In this document: in pieces, positions 38,574-48,986 of the stretch
Layout of the letters: every line of letters begins with the position of its first letter
Position numbering within the stretch: the stretch's first letter is position 1
Assembly: GCA_037143575.1 (NCBI GenBank)
Contig: JBAWYM010000001.1
Location: forward strand, 9,753 to 73,752
Direction: 5' to 3'
DNA: 64,000 nucleotides
Origin: JBAWYM01 sp037143575
GTDB lineage: Bacteria; Patescibacteriota; Gracilibacteria; Peribacterales; Peribacteraceae
Made by a program: the position numbers and the translations under genes
Notes under the pieces: generated by a model
What the model was told of the DNA's origin: nothing
The model's input: only the letters and a program-made list of their open reading frames with translations
Databases searched by the model: none

Positions 38574-38602
38574 ATGGTACATATAGGTTTGGATGAATGC
38601 AA
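38574..38602 (-). promoter_or_regulatory. trp operon promoter
   Basis: Minus strand TTGCAT (38602-38597), 17 bases, TACCAT (38579-38574). The -10 is a moderate match, but its placement just before the leader GTG parallels the other leader promoters. Confidence 0.5.
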
Positions 38603-38716
38603 GGGATTTTTTCCGGTCACACCCGAGCATAATCCGCATTCCTCGTTTGGGATGCGAAAGCGGTTCGAAATTCCTCAAACACGGTGCACCATCGAAGAAA
38701 ATCAGGAATGAAAAAA

Positions 38717-38773
38717 TGTCATCCTTCGATGCTTCGTCTGTGCTCAGCACAGGCTCCGCTCAGGATGACATTT
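38717..38773. repeat. R1 compound palindrome
   Basis: AATGTCATCCTTCGATGCTT and CTCAGGATGACATT as outer arms around GTGCTCAGCACAGGC. It lies between the trp promoter region and the end of the SLH/Calx-beta gene. Confidence 0.75.
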
Positions 38774-38801
38774 CTTCATTAATTCTCGTCAAAGAAAACG
38801 T

Positions 38802-40244
38802 CTACGACCCCGATATCGTCACGGTCGCAGCAGTGGAAGTCACTCCCAGCGAAGCACGAGTCGGGCTGGAGAGACCCACGGTGAAGTTTTTGCCGATAGA
38901 CCCACCCGGCTTCAAAATCGGGATGGCAATCGTCTTGCTGTACTCACCGGGGAAGAATGTGAGCGTACCGGAGAACTGGGTGAACTCTTTGCTCGGCAAC
39001 GCTGTACCGGCAATGGTCGTGTACACCACTGAAGCCTGACCGATCGTCCCACCGATACGATTGACCGTGAGAATGGCATTGGCTCCTTCGGGCGCACTCA
39101 CCGACGTATTGTCGAAGAGGAACGAACCACTGCCGGGCTTCTCCACCTCATCATCGGTGATCGCAAGATTGATAAGGGAAGGAGCGGCAATCGTCGCGCC
39201 TCCTGTGGGAGTGGTGATGTTGAGCCGAAGAAGCTTCTTCCCATCGGGCGTCGCATTGTAGATGACCGCCACAGTAAAGGTCTTCGTCGTCTCGCCTGCT
39301 GCGAAGGTGATCACTCCTGCAGAGGGCTGGTAATTGATACCACTCCGGGCGGTATTGTCTGATGTCGTATAGGAAACGCCAACCTGACCATTCGTTCCAT
39401 TCGTGCGATTGAGAGTGATCGTCGCAAGTCCGATACTCTCGGATACTTCGTAGGCTGCCGCACTGAAACCGATCGTCCCTGCTCCGCTCACGGCACCTGC
39501 CGACGTCTGAGAAGCGGCACTGGAAGACGCTGTGCCCACAGGCTGACTACCAAGAATGGTGAGTGTCGCTGTGTTGATAGACCCAAGTGTCGCGCCGCCA
39601 GTGGGATTGGCGAGGGAGAGAAGCACCGTACGCGCAGAGAGCCCACTCTTGTTTTTGAGCTGTATCGAAAAGGTCTTCGTGGCTTCGCCATCGCGGAAGT
39701 TCAAGACGGAATTGGTGACCTCGATGAAGTCTGTACCGACGACCGCCGTGCCGGCTTTCACAGAGTAGGCGACGGAGACCACACCGCGAGACCCACCCGC
39801 ACGTGTCACACTGAAGACCATCGTGGGGATAGACTGCGGAACGGTGAAGGAAGACATGGCAAAGGTAAAGGCTCCGATAGGATTGGCTGCAACGGCTCCC
39901 GCACTACTGGAACTCACGACTGTCGATGCAGTGGAAGAAGGAGTCGTTTGCGTCGGAGTATAGCTCGATCCACGGATATCGTCACGAAGACGCTTGAGCA
40001 AGACTGCAAGTTCTCCGCGTGTGACAGGATTATCCGGTCCGAACGTGCCGTTGCTGTACCCTTTGATAATATTGAGGTTGTACATCTCTCCCACGGCCTC
40101 ATCGTAAAAAGTTCCTTCCGACATATCAGTGAAAACGGCTGAGCCTCGCATGGTAGCGAGAGCACCCATCGAGAGTCCGCCGAGGAGAACACCGGCGAGC
40201 AGTGATGGAACGGCGATCGTGAACAATCGTGAGGGGAGACGCAT
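38802..40244 (-). CDS. Surface protein with SLH domain and Calx-beta repeats
   Basis: A 480-residue exported protein. Signal peptide (LFTIAVPSLLAGVLLGGLSM) is followed by one S-layer-homology domain, about residues 38-95 (FTDMSEGTFYDEAVGEMYNL; GYSNGTFGPDNPVTRGELAV). After a Ser/Thr linker there are three Calx-beta domains (about residues 125-235, 255-360, 370-480), each with the V-x-Y-x-x-x-x-G-T-A and G-E-x-x-K-T-F pattern (GDGEATKTFSIQLKN-like; ITFAAGETTKTFTVAVIYNA; TLTFFPGEYSKTIAIPIL). SLH tethers proteins to the wall; Calx-beta domains bind Ca2+ in adhesins. ATG 40244 is the start of the signal sequence. Confidence 0.9.
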   Translation of the reverse strand: MRLPSRLFTIAVPSLLAGVLLGGLSMGALATMRGSAVFTDMSEGTFYDEAVGEMYNLNIIKGYSNGTFGPDNPVTRGELAVLLKRLRDDIRGSSYTPTQTTPSSTASTVVSSSSAGAVAANPIGAFTFAMSSFTVPQSIPTMVFSVTRAGGSRGVVSVAYSVKAGTAVVGTDFIEVTNSVLNFRDGEATKTFSIQLKNKSGLSARTVLLSLANPTGGATLGSINTATLTILGSQPVGTASSSAASQTSAGAVSGAGTIGFSAAAYEVSESIGLATITLNRTNGTNGQVGVSYTTSDNTARSGINYQPSAGVITFAAGETTKTFTVAVIYNATPDGKKLLRLNITTPTGGATIAAPSLINLAITDDEVEKPGSGSFLFDNTSVSAPEGANAILTVNRIGGTIGQASVVYTTIAGTALPSKEFTQFSGTLTFFPGEYSKTIAIPILKPGGSIGKNFTVGLSSPTRASLGVTSTAATVTISGS

Positions 40245-40376
40245 AGAAAAAGGGGGGAAGGACAAAGAGGAAACCGGAGAGAGTATGGGAACGATGAAAG
40301 GAATAAAGCAAGTGACAGCGGCAAAATCCGTAGGACATGATTATTTCTGTCCTATGGAACCTCTGAATAATTGCCA

Positions 40377-40449
40377 ATTTGTCACAGTGAGCCGTGTCGA
40401 ACTGCGACAAATTGGCAAATGTCATGGTTCGACACGGCTCACCATGACA
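40377..40449. repeat. R1 compound palindrome
   Basis: CCAATTTGTCACAGTGAGCC...GACAAATTGG nested with ATGTCATGGTTCGACACGGC...CATGACAT. Close relative of the element at 867-966. Confidence 0.75.
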
Positions 40450-40494
40450 TGCTCGAAAATATTTCAGAGGTTCCCTTGTATTTGCCCTCCCTAC

Positions 40495-40534
40495 TTGACT
40501 CTCCGAATTAGCACTCTACAATACCGACTGCTAA
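40495..40534 (+). promoter_or_regulatory. groESL promoter with CIRCE operator
   Basis: TTGACT (40495-40500), 16 bases, TACAAT (40517-40522). Overlapping it is TTAGCACTC (40508-40516), nine bases, GACTGCTAA (40526-40534), which is CIRCE with one mismatch. CIRCE is bound by the heat-shock repressor HrcA, so HrcA control of groESL is expected. Confidence 0.9.
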
Positions 40535-40647
40535 TTCCGTCATTGTCCTAACAAAAGAATAGGATGATTCTCGGGCATTGGCGCGAAAAAGCCCGCGCGA
40601 AGCATCGCGCACTGTAGAAATTATTTTTCATTTTCCCCATCCTTTCT

Positions 40648-40983
40648 ATGTCCACCCCCAAAATTCCGCAGCTCGCGGTGAAGATCGCTCCGCTCGGTGA
40701 CCGCGTGGTCGTGCATCCTCTTGCACAGGAACAAGTGACGGCTTCCGGCCTCATCATCCCCGATACCGCTTCCGGTGAGAAACCACAGGAAGGAGTAGTC
40801 CTCGCCATGGGCAAGGGCGGCATCAGCAAAGACACGGCCAATCCGTCGGAATTCCTGAAGGTCGGCGATCGCGTCCTCTTCGGCAAGTACGCCGGTGACG
40901 ATGTGAAGCTGAAGGATAAGGACGGCAAAGACGTGGAAGTGAAAGTCCTCCACCTCGATTCCATCTTAGGTAAAGTCGAATAG
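40648..40983 (+). CDS. groES: Co-chaperonin GroES
   Basis: A 111-residue GroES. It contains IAPLGDRVVVHPLAQEQVTA, then the mobile loop ASGLIIPDTASGEKPQEGVV, then LKVGDRVLFGKYAGDDVKLK. About 12 residues longer than E. coli GroES because of an N-terminal tail and a KLKDKDGKDVEVK insertion. It caps the GroEL ring during folding. Followed by groEL after 94 bases that contain an R1 repeat fragment. Confidence 0.97.
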   Translation: MSTPKIPQLAVKIAPLGDRVVVHPLAQEQVTASGLIIPDTASGEKPQEGVVLAMGKGGISKDTANPSEFLKVGDRVLFGKYAGDDVKLKDKDGKDVEVKVLHLDSILGKVE

Positions 40984-41030
40984 TTCGATGCTTCGACTCG
41001 GCTCAGCACAGGCTCCGCTCACTATGACAT
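40984..41030. repeat. R1 repeat fragment between groES and groEL
   Basis: TTCGATGCTTCGACTCGGCT then CAGCACAGGCTCCGCTCACT ATGACAT. One arm of the palindrome is degenerate. Confidence 0.6.
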
Positions 41031-41059
41031 TTTCTTAATTCTTCATTCCTAATTCTTAA

Positions 41060-42712
<1,653 letters not shown>

Positions 42713-42721
42713 TCCGAAGTT

Positions 42722-42762
42722 AAAAAACGTAGGACAGGAATATTCCTGTCCTACGTTTTTTT
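42722..42762. terminator. Bidirectional terminator after groEL
   Basis: AAAAAACGTAGGACAGGAAT and the complement ATTCCTGTCCTACGTTTTTT: an almost perfect palindrome of about 30 paired bases including A/T flanks. It serves groEL on the plus strand and the 42775 gene on the minus strand. Confidence 0.92.
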
Positions 42763-42774
42763 GTACGGAATCCA

Positions 42775-43680
42775 TTACTCCAGTCTCAGCGTGTACTGCG
42801 GCACTGTCGGGAAGAGCTTCGCCTTCACCGTCTCTGGTTCCACCTCGGAGAAGTCGAGTGATGTCGTCTGATGATCGAGCGCGAATTGGATATCGAGGAG
42901 ATTCATGAAGTGCCCAATCCCCGGGAAACGCTGCACGTCGGAGCCGCAAAATAAAGGATAAAAAATCGAATTCCAAGAGAAGGCACAGTCGACAGCGGCA
43001 AGTACACCGCCAATCCGCACAGAAAGCACATGCACCTTGTACGGCTTTGGCCTCGTCGGATCCACGAGCTTCCTCAGACACGCGAGCATCTTCTCATCGT
43101 GCCACGGGGAATCCGTGAACTTCGCCCTGTTCCATCCGATCATCGCATCCAGATCTTCCAGGTGATTCTCGGAGATAATGGGTGACTGCGCAGTGATGAC
43201 GCGCTGATCGTGACGAACGTTGCTTCGCAGTTTCTTCGGGAGCGTCATCAGATAGTCATCAACACTCCCAATGGCAGAGAGCGAAAGCACGGACTTCGAA
43301 TTCTGAGACGTAAGAACTGCGCGCTCGCCGATCTGATGACGCAGGAGCTCAGCACAGGAATTCAGAAGACACGGACGTGGAAGATGCGATAGAAGCTCTT
43401 CAATGTCACAGCTTTCCCGAACCCAGAACGCATTGTCCTCCTGCCAGTTGAACTCATCGCCGGTATCGCCGAACCACAGGTACCGCTTCTGCTCCGGATG
43501 AAACCACAGCGGCACCATTCCCTTGTCCGGAAGCACGACGAACGCGGGCGCGAATCCGTAAACTTCGTAAAACGGCATGCGAAATTCCCACAATTCATAG
43601 AGGCTCCGCCTCGGGGAGAACTCGTCCCAGAGTGCTCTGCAGTAATCGATGTTGCTTTCGATGGAAGGGAAAGAAGGCAT
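42775..43680 (-). CDS. GNAT-like acyltransferase (BioF2/FemAB-type)
   Basis: A 301-residue protein with the double-GNAT organisation of PF13480-type proteins. The N-terminal half (YEVYGFAPAFVVLPDKGMVP) is followed by a second half with SLSAIGSVDDYLMTLPKKLR-SNVRHDQRV, a typical loop of that family, and LSVRIGGVLAAVDCAFSWNS with PGIGHFMNLLDIQFALDHQT. Such enzymes add amino-acyl or acyl groups to sugars, peptidoglycan precursors or proteins; the substrate here is unknown. ATG 43680 is chosen; an upstream ATG at 43707 is possible. It converges on groEL. Confidence 0.78.
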   Translation of the reverse strand: MPSFPSIESNIDYCRALWDEFSPRRSLYELWEFRMPFYEVYGFAPAFVVLPDKGMVPLWFHPEQKRYLWFGDTGDEFNWQEDNAFWVRESCDIEELLSHLPRPCLLNSCAELLRHQIGERAVLTSQNSKSVLSLSAIGSVDDYLMTLPKKLRSNVRHDQRVITAQSPIISENHLEDLDAMIGWNRAKFTDSPWHDEKMLACLRKLVDPTRPKPYKVHVLSVRIGGVLAAVDCAFSWNSIFYPLFCGSDVQRFPGIGHFMNLLDIQFALDHQTTSLDFSEVEPETVKAKLFPTVPQYTLRLE

Positions 43681-43768
43681 AGCTATTGTGATGAACCAAC
43701 AATTCAATTGTCAAAAGCTGAAGCCGAAGCTCGGTTCCTATGATGAAGGAAAATCGTGAAACGACTAC

Positions 43769-43797
43769 TTTACAAGTTGCAGCATAAGTAATATAGT
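43769..43797 (+). promoter_or_regulatory. Promoter of the 43804 gene, leaderless
   Basis: TTTACA (43769-43774), 17 bases, TATAGT (43792-43797), start codon ATG at 43804, seven bases after the -10. Confidence 0.65.
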
Positions 43798-43803
43798 ATG
43801 TAC

Positions 43804-44832
43804 ATGACAAAACCATCTAATTTGGAAAATGTAGTTCCGACATCTGCAGATGCAGCACCTCAAGTAGATCACAACCGCGGATTGGAACGTCGTGCTGAGA
43901 CTTTATCGACCATCGCAACTGAAAGACGCAGTGATACACAAGGTATGCTGGAGCGTCCGATGAGTAACAGACTCGCTCAAGAGCTCGCAGGCATGGCAAC
44001 GATTACTCCTGTCGAAAGCCCCGAAGATCCTACATTGGAAGTCTTTACCATCAACGTCACTGATCCGGAGAAATTCAATTCCAGAGAGAACCATGAACGT
44101 ATGTTCACTCTCTTCGGGCCAATGCTCTATCGAACATATTATCCTGAAGTGACTCACGTTCCGAAGTTCGATGCATGGGAAGATCACGAAGAAGAGGACT
44201 TCGGTAGTACAGACATTGGTTCCGCAGACGAGATCACTGTTGCTGCAAAAAATGACAAAGTAAGGTCCCTTGTGATGATGAAGAAGGGAGAACCGCTCCC
44301 AAGCGGACAGAAAACCGCACTACTGCTCGTCTCTGCCGCACGCGGAAAAAGCAAAGCAAAAATTGCAGAAGACATGGTCAATCGTACCTTGAGTAAAAAC
44401 TACAAAGATACGGTCGTCTTCGCGGGTACCCATGAGCACCCAGCCTTGGTGTCTGCACTCAATATCGCCAACAGAGAAGACCCCAGTCACCGATTCTTCT
44501 TCCGCGGACGGGCAAATGGCGATAAGGACATTCCCGTCAGTCAGGAGGACGTTGCCACATTGGCAGAAGTTAAAGCGCAATTTACAAAAATGCTCTCACC
44601 AGGCGGTTCATTCTATATCGAAGAATCCGATCAAACTGACACAACCGTAAACGATGTAGACTACGGACGCTATGGCATCCATTGGAACTTCAATATCCAT
44701 AAAGTTGATGGAGATCAATATCCCGCAGCAAATGAAACGTACAACGAATTGCGTGAACACGTCAGAGCGACCGGTAAAAAGAAGCATGGTTACTACGGAA
44801 TGACCGTATGGCTTCCGAATGAGAAAAAATGA
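43804..44832 (+). CDS. Unknown soluble protein
   Basis: A 342-residue protein (MTKPSNLENVVPTSADAAPQ at the start). About 75 polar residues precede an alpha/beta domain of unknown family: EVFTINVTDPEKFNSRENHE, later TALLLVSAARGKSKAKIAED, DTVVFAGTHEHPALVSALNI and SFYIEESDQTDTTVNDVDYG. Parts resemble nucleotide-binding alternation of strands and helices, but no motif is clear. AT-richer than surrounding genes. An upstream in-frame ATG at 43798 is ruled out if the TATAGT -10 is used. It lies 100 bases before the ATP-grasp gene. Confidence 0.7.
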   Translation: MTKPSNLENVVPTSADAAPQVDHNRGLERRAETLSTIATERRSDTQGMLERPMSNRLAQELAGMATITPVESPEDPTLEVFTINVTDPEKFNSRENHERMFTLFGPMLYRTYYPEVTHVPKFDAWEDHEEEDFGSTDIGSADEITVAAKNDKVRSLVMMKKGEPLPSGQKTALLLVSAARGKSKAKIAEDMVNRTLSKNYKDTVVFAGTHEHPALVSALNIANREDPSHRFFFRGRANGDKDIPVSQEDVATLAEVKAQFTKMLSPGGSFYIEESDQTDTTVNDVDYGRYGIHWNFNIHKVDGDQYPAANETYNELREHVRATGKKKHGYYGMTVWLPNEKK

Positions 44833-44935
44833 AGGATCTGGAGAGAAATAGTTCCTCCCATCCTTTCTCCACGCTCGTGAGCCGACATCAGGAATTCCTG
44901 TATATTCCCTATACACCTCTTCCTGACCTTCTCGC

Positions 44936-46219
44936 ATGCTCCGTATCGCCGCTGTCGAAAGCAGTGAATTGCTCTTCTCGCCTGCTCAGAAGTCCACGCT
45001 GTTTCTCACGTCCCCCGCAAGTCCGTTCCGCTCTCTCCTCCAATCACTCGCGAGCACAGTGAGCGTTCTTGAGTGGATTTTCCATACGAGGCTCGTCATG
45101 GTGGAAGAGGAAGTCCTGCTCCATCCCAAGACCACAGAGCTCCTCCATCAGAAGGATATTCAGGCCATCTGGCTCAACGACTGGTCGTCCCCGACACTGG
45201 AGGAATGGGCTAAGACCAATCACTTCACGCTGCTGTGCAATGCCTTCCGCGATCAGGAGCGACTGGAGAATAAGCTCTCCTTCGATGCGCTCGCCCGCAA
45301 GCATGCTCTTCCAGTTCCCGATGGCTGTACGGTGAAGACGATCGAAGAAGCCAGGAACTCCGGACTCTTCCCCGGTGTCCTCCAGAAGCCCGAGAGCTTC
45401 GGAGCGATGGGAACGTATTTCGTAGGGAATCCAAAAGCGCTGGATGCTCTCGAAAACGTCTTTGACGGCACTCCCCTCCTCCTCCGGAAATTCGAGAAAG
45501 GTCTCCCGATTGGCATCACGGTTCTGGTCGGGCCGAACAGAAGCCTCTTCTCCGCTCTGCGCGTTCAGCTCAACTGGATCGACAGCTCAGAGGGCAATGT
45601 GCACTACGGCGTGCAGTGGCTTCCCCGCTCCCTCCTTCCATCTGGCGCGGTTGTCGCACTGGAACAGATGCTGCATCGCACTGTCACGGCCCTCCGGTCC
45701 GAAGGCTTCCAGGGCCTCCTGAGTTTCGACTGCCTCATGACAGCGTCGCAGACACTCCTCATCGAGTGCAATCCCCGCCACTCCGGCGCGACCCTGCAGC
45801 TCAGCGCCCACCCAGAGCTCCTGCATGGACTGGATTATGCCGAGCAGTGCATCCGCGTCTTTTCGCACGACGATCCCGCAATCGATGCGCCGACAATTCC
45901 AGAGACGATCTTCGAAGGAACCTCGATCGATCTCGATTCCCTTCCGATCGGAAAAGGAGCAGACCTCTCAGCTGTCCCTCAGAGCGGCTTCTATCAACTG
46001 CAATCTGACGGACTTCGAAGAACTGAAAATCAGAGTATTCCTTCCAATTCTCAGAATCTGTTTCTCTGGACACAGCCACCTGATGAAGAATCGCACTACC
46101 GCGGATTCGCCTTTGCCAATCTTCCGCTCACCACACTCTCCGGGCTACGATGCTCCGTGCATCCGCAGGGGCAGTCGTTCATCGATGCGCTCTCCGCTCT
46201 CTTCCGCCGCCAATCATGA
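44936..46219 (+). CDS. ATP-grasp ligase-like protein
   Basis: A 427-residue protein of ATP-grasp architecture. Residues about 110-300 hold the fold: LENKLSFDALARKHALPVPD (helix before the ATP-binding domain), LQKPESFGAMGTYFVGNPKA (ATP-binding lysine strand), GTPLLLRKFEKGLPIGITVL, then LSFDCLMTASQTLLIECNPR HSG with the Mg-binding E-x-N. The N-terminal 100 residues are a Rossmann-like pre-ATP-grasp domain. It should ligate an amine or thiol to a carboxylate through an acyl phosphate. Its TGA overlaps the ATG of the decarboxylase gene, so both belong to one pathway. Confidence 0.8.
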   Translation: MLRIAAVESSELLFSPAQKSTLFLTSPASPFRSLLQSLASTVSVLEWIFHTRLVMVEEEVLLHPKTTELLHQKDIQAIWLNDWSSPTLEEWAKTNHFTLLCNAFRDQERLENKLSFDALARKHALPVPDGCTVKTIEEARNSGLFPGVLQKPESFGAMGTYFVGNPKALDALENVFDGTPLLLRKFEKGLPIGITVLVGPNRSLFSALRVQLNWIDSSEGNVHYGVQWLPRSLLPSGAVVALEQMLHRTVTALRSEGFQGLLSFDCLMTASQTLLIECNPRHSGATLQLSAHPELLHGLDYAEQCIRVFSHDDPAIDAPTIPETIFEGTSIDLDSLPIGKGADLSAVPQSGFYQLQSDGLRRTENQSIPSNSQNLFLWTQPPDEESHYRGFAFANLPLTTLSGLRCSVHPQGQSFIDALSALFRRQS

Positions 46220-47493
46220 TGCACGATTCCATCGCTCAACGTTTCCCGGACATCGAACGACTCCGACCGATCATGCGTGCAATCGCCCAAGACCATCCGA
46301 CCCCGCTGTACGTTTACGATTCCGACGAAGTCCGGAAGAACTATCGTGCCTTCGTTGCGGCCTTCCAGGCACAGCACATCCCTATGGACGTCTACTACGC
46401 TACGAAGAGCAATCCCTACATCGGTGTGCTCCGGACCGTCGTGGAGGAGGGCGGCGGTCTCGATATCTCGAGCCCCCGCGAACTCGCCCTGGCGCTGGAG
46501 GCAAAGGCGAAACGCATCATTTTCACGGGACCTGCCAAATCCGAAGCGGACTTCCGGGCGATCCTCCCGCTCGCCGACCGCATCATGGTCAATCTCGAAA
46601 GCCTGCGTGAACTGCGTCTCTTGTCCAGGATTGCGAGTGAAGCGGGACAGACGATCCGCTGTGGCGTACGCGTCTGCTGCAGACATCAGCAACACTGGAA
46701 GAAGTTCGGCATCGCACTCGAAACCCTTAGTGCATTTCTGCAGGAAGCACGAACCCTCCCGGGTATCCGCTGCTGCGGGATCCACTACCACGTGAGCCAC
46801 GACGGCACACCGGAACGTTCCGTGCAGACCATTGATGAACTCGGAGAGATCCTGAAGCAGGATCTTTCCCCCGAAGAACTGCAACATTTGGAATATCTGG
46901 ATATCGGAGGCGGATTTGCCCCACATGAATTTGAGGGAAAGCACTCCTGGAATCCGGAGCAGGAGACACTCCTGATTTCCGAAGGACTGGATGTGGAGAA
47001 TCTTCTCAGAGAGAACATCACTGATCGTTACATCACGGATACCATCGTGCCAATTGAGGAATTTGTTGCGCAAATTGGATCGGCGTTGCGACGGAGTATC
47101 TTTTCGCTCCAACCGAACATCCACATATTCACAGAACCCGGTCGTTATCTCTGTCACAGCGCGATGCACATGCTCCTCACCCTCGTCGAAAAGAAGTCGA
47201 AGACCATGGGTATCGCCGACGGTGGCGTAAACATGGTCGGCTGGGAGAAATATGAATGCTACTACTACGTGCCGATCTTCAACCTCACGCACTTCTCCCT
47301 CAATACGGAGATTCCGTTCCTTCTGTACGGTTCACTCTGCACCCCGGACGATGTGTGGGGCTACTCCGTGCACTGCTCATCTATAAAGGAAGGAGACGTC
47401 GTCTGGCTCCCCTACCAGGGTGCGTACACCTTCACGACTGCCGCCACATTCATCCGCGACATTCCTCCGGTGATAGATCTCCCGACGAAATAA
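46216..47493 (+). CDS. PLP-dependent decarboxylase of the DAP/ornithine (fold III) family
   Basis: A 425-residue fold-III PLP enzyme. The PLP lysine is in MDVYYATKSNPYIGVLRTVV. GIHYHVSHDG, EYLDIGGGFAPHEF and IFTEPGRYLCHSAMHML bind the cofactor phosphate. C-terminal GSLCTPDDVWG supplies the active-site Cys-x-x-x-D, and GAYTFTTAATFIRD the Tyr. Family members decarboxylate diaminopimelate, ornithine, arginine, carboxynorspermidine or ACP-bound glutamate. Substrate cannot be fixed from sequence; this protein differs from typical LysA by its F-I-R-D-I-P-P end. Overlap with the ATP-grasp gene suggests that the substrate is first ligated and then decarboxylated, or the reverse. Confidence 0.85.
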   Translation: MMHDSIAQRFPDIERLRPIMRAIAQDHPTPLYVYDSDEVRKNYRAFVAAFQAQHIPMDVYYATKSNPYIGVLRTVVEEGGGLDISSPRELALALEAKAKRIIFTGPAKSEADFRAILPLADRIMVNLESLRELRLLSRIASEAGQTIRCGVRVCCRHQQHWKKFGIALETLSAFLQEARTLPGIRCCGIHYHVSHDGTPERSVQTIDELGEILKQDLSPEELQHLEYLDIGGGFAPHEFEGKHSWNPEQETLLISEGLDVENLLRENITDRYITDTIVPIEEFVAQIGSALRRSIFSLQPNIHIFTEPGRYLCHSAMHMLLTLVEKKSKTMGIADGGVNMVGWEKYECYYYVPIFNLTHFSLNTEIPFLLYGSLCTPDDVWGYSVHCSSIKEGDVVWLPYQGAYTFTTAATFIRDIPPVIDLPTK

Positions 47494-47595
47494 TTGTTGA
47501 ACTTTCACGAAGAAATTTTCCGATGACCTGATTCGTTTTTCATTATTCGCGATGAACTTGTTTTTGTTCAATGAAGTGCATACCCTCCTTGCACA

Positions 47596-48885
47596 ATGAC
47601 CGACACCCCGAAAAGATTTCTCTTCGTCTCCTACGATGGCTCGACAACCGATCTCGCCTGGACCGTCGCGCAGGAAGGACATGAGGTTCGCCTCTGTCTG
47701 GTGGCGCCGGGTTTCGAGGACGTGGGGAAAGGATTCGTCAATGTGGTTTCTGACTGGAAGAAAAGCGTGGATTGGGCCGATATCGTCCTTTTCGATTACA
47801 TCGGCGCGGGAGAAGAAGCGCAAGAAATCCGCAAGAGCGGCAAGCTCTGCATCGGAGGAACGCCGTACACCGACCGACTCGAGAATGACCGCACGTTCGG
47901 TCAGGAAGAGCTCAAGCGCAACAAAATTCGCATTATTCCCTACCAGGAATTCCATTCCTTCGACGAAGGCATCGCCTACGTGCAGACGAATCCCGGACGG
48001 TATGTCATCAAACCTTCCGGAAGAGCGCAGGATCTCAAGCAGCTGCTCTTCGTCGGGAATGAAGATGACGGAAGCGATGTCGTCCGCGTGCTCGGGGCCT
48101 ACCGCGACACGTGGAGCGACACCATCGATATTTTCCAGCTGCAGAAGAAAGTGACGGGCGTGGAAGTGGCGGTCTGTGCGTTCTTCGATGGAAAGAAATT
48201 TGTGCATCCCATCTACGTGAGCTTCGAGCACAAGAAGCTCTTCCCGGGAGAGCTGGGCGTCTCCACCGGAGAAATGGGCACGAGCGGCTTCTGGGCTCCC
48301 AAGAATCCAATCTTCGAAACCGTGCTCCGCCCCTTCGAGCAGAAGCTCGCCGAGGAGAACTACATCGGATTCATCGATGTGAATAGCATCGTCAACGGGT
48401 ACGGCATCTACCCGCTGGAATTCACCTGCCGCTTCGGCTATCCGCAGATCAGCCTGCAGCAGGAAGGGATCAGCGAACCGATGGGCACGCTTCTCCTCCG
48501 GCTGGCTGCCGGTGAAAGTAATGGCGGTATCAAGGTAAAGCGCGGGTACCAGGTCTGCGCACTGATCGTGGTGCCCCCGTTCCCCTTCGAAGATCCCAAG
48601 ACGTTCGAATCCTTCTCGAAGGACGCCGTGGTGGTCTTCAAGAAGAAAATCCCGGACGGCATCCACATCGGTGACCTCCGTAAGAAGAATGAGGAATGGC
48701 TCATCACCGGAGCGGAGGGGGTAGCACTCGTCGTCTCCGGATCCGGCACAACCATGCGTGATGCACAAAGGCAAATGTACGCGCGCATCCAGAATATCCT
48801 CATCAGCAATATGTACTACCGCACGGATATCGGTGACCGCTGGATCGACGATAGCGACCGCCTGAATTCTTGGGGATATTTGTAG
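47596..48885 (+). CDS. PurD-like (GARS) ATP-grasp paralogue
   Basis: A 429-residue ATP-grasp protein related to glycinamide ribonucleotide synthetase. PurD-like features are KRFLFVSYDGSTTDLAWTVA at the N-terminus, GRYVIKPSGRAQDLKQLLFV, EVAVCAFFDGKKFVHPIYVS, and EFTCRFGYPQISLQQEGISE (the N-x-R-F-G-D-P-E motif of PurD, with Asn and Asp changed). The canonical purD is present separately at 56930. Because the motif is altered and a bona fide PurD exists, this copy probably uses another substrate, perhaps within the same pathway as the upstream ATP-grasp and decarboxylase. Confidence 0.72.
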   Translation: MTDTPKRFLFVSYDGSTTDLAWTVAQEGHEVRLCLVAPGFEDVGKGFVNVVSDWKKSVDWADIVLFDYIGAGEEAQEIRKSGKLCIGGTPYTDRLENDRTFGQEELKRNKIRIIPYQEFHSFDEGIAYVQTNPGRYVIKPSGRAQDLKQLLFVGNEDDGSDVVRVLGAYRDTWSDTIDIFQLQKKVTGVEVAVCAFFDGKKFVHPIYVSFEHKKLFPGELGVSTGEMGTSGFWAPKNPIFETVLRPFEQKLAEENYIGFIDVNSIVNGYGIYPLEFTCRFGYPQISLQQEGISEPMGTLLLRLAAGESNGGIKVKRGYQVCALIVVPPFPFEDPKTFESFSKDAVVVFKKKIPDGIHIGDLRKKNEEWLITGAEGVALVVSGSGTTMRDAQRQMYARIQNILISNMYYRTDIGDRWIDDSDRLNSWGYL

Positions 48886-48986
48886 AAACGTCACCACGAT
48901 CCGGTAAGCACTGAAAGAATGCATACAATTGCCGGTACTGGTCGCTTGACTCTCGCGAAGACTGACGATTAGAGTTCGCACACTTT

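Larger units (their letters stand above)
40245..40647. other. Intergenic region between SLH gene and groES
   Basis: No gene. It holds the compound R1 repeat (40377-40449), the groESL promoter with CIRCE (40495-40534), and a groES 5' UTR of about 115 bases with the hairpin GCCCGCGCGAAGC...GCGC near 40590. Confidence 0.7.
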
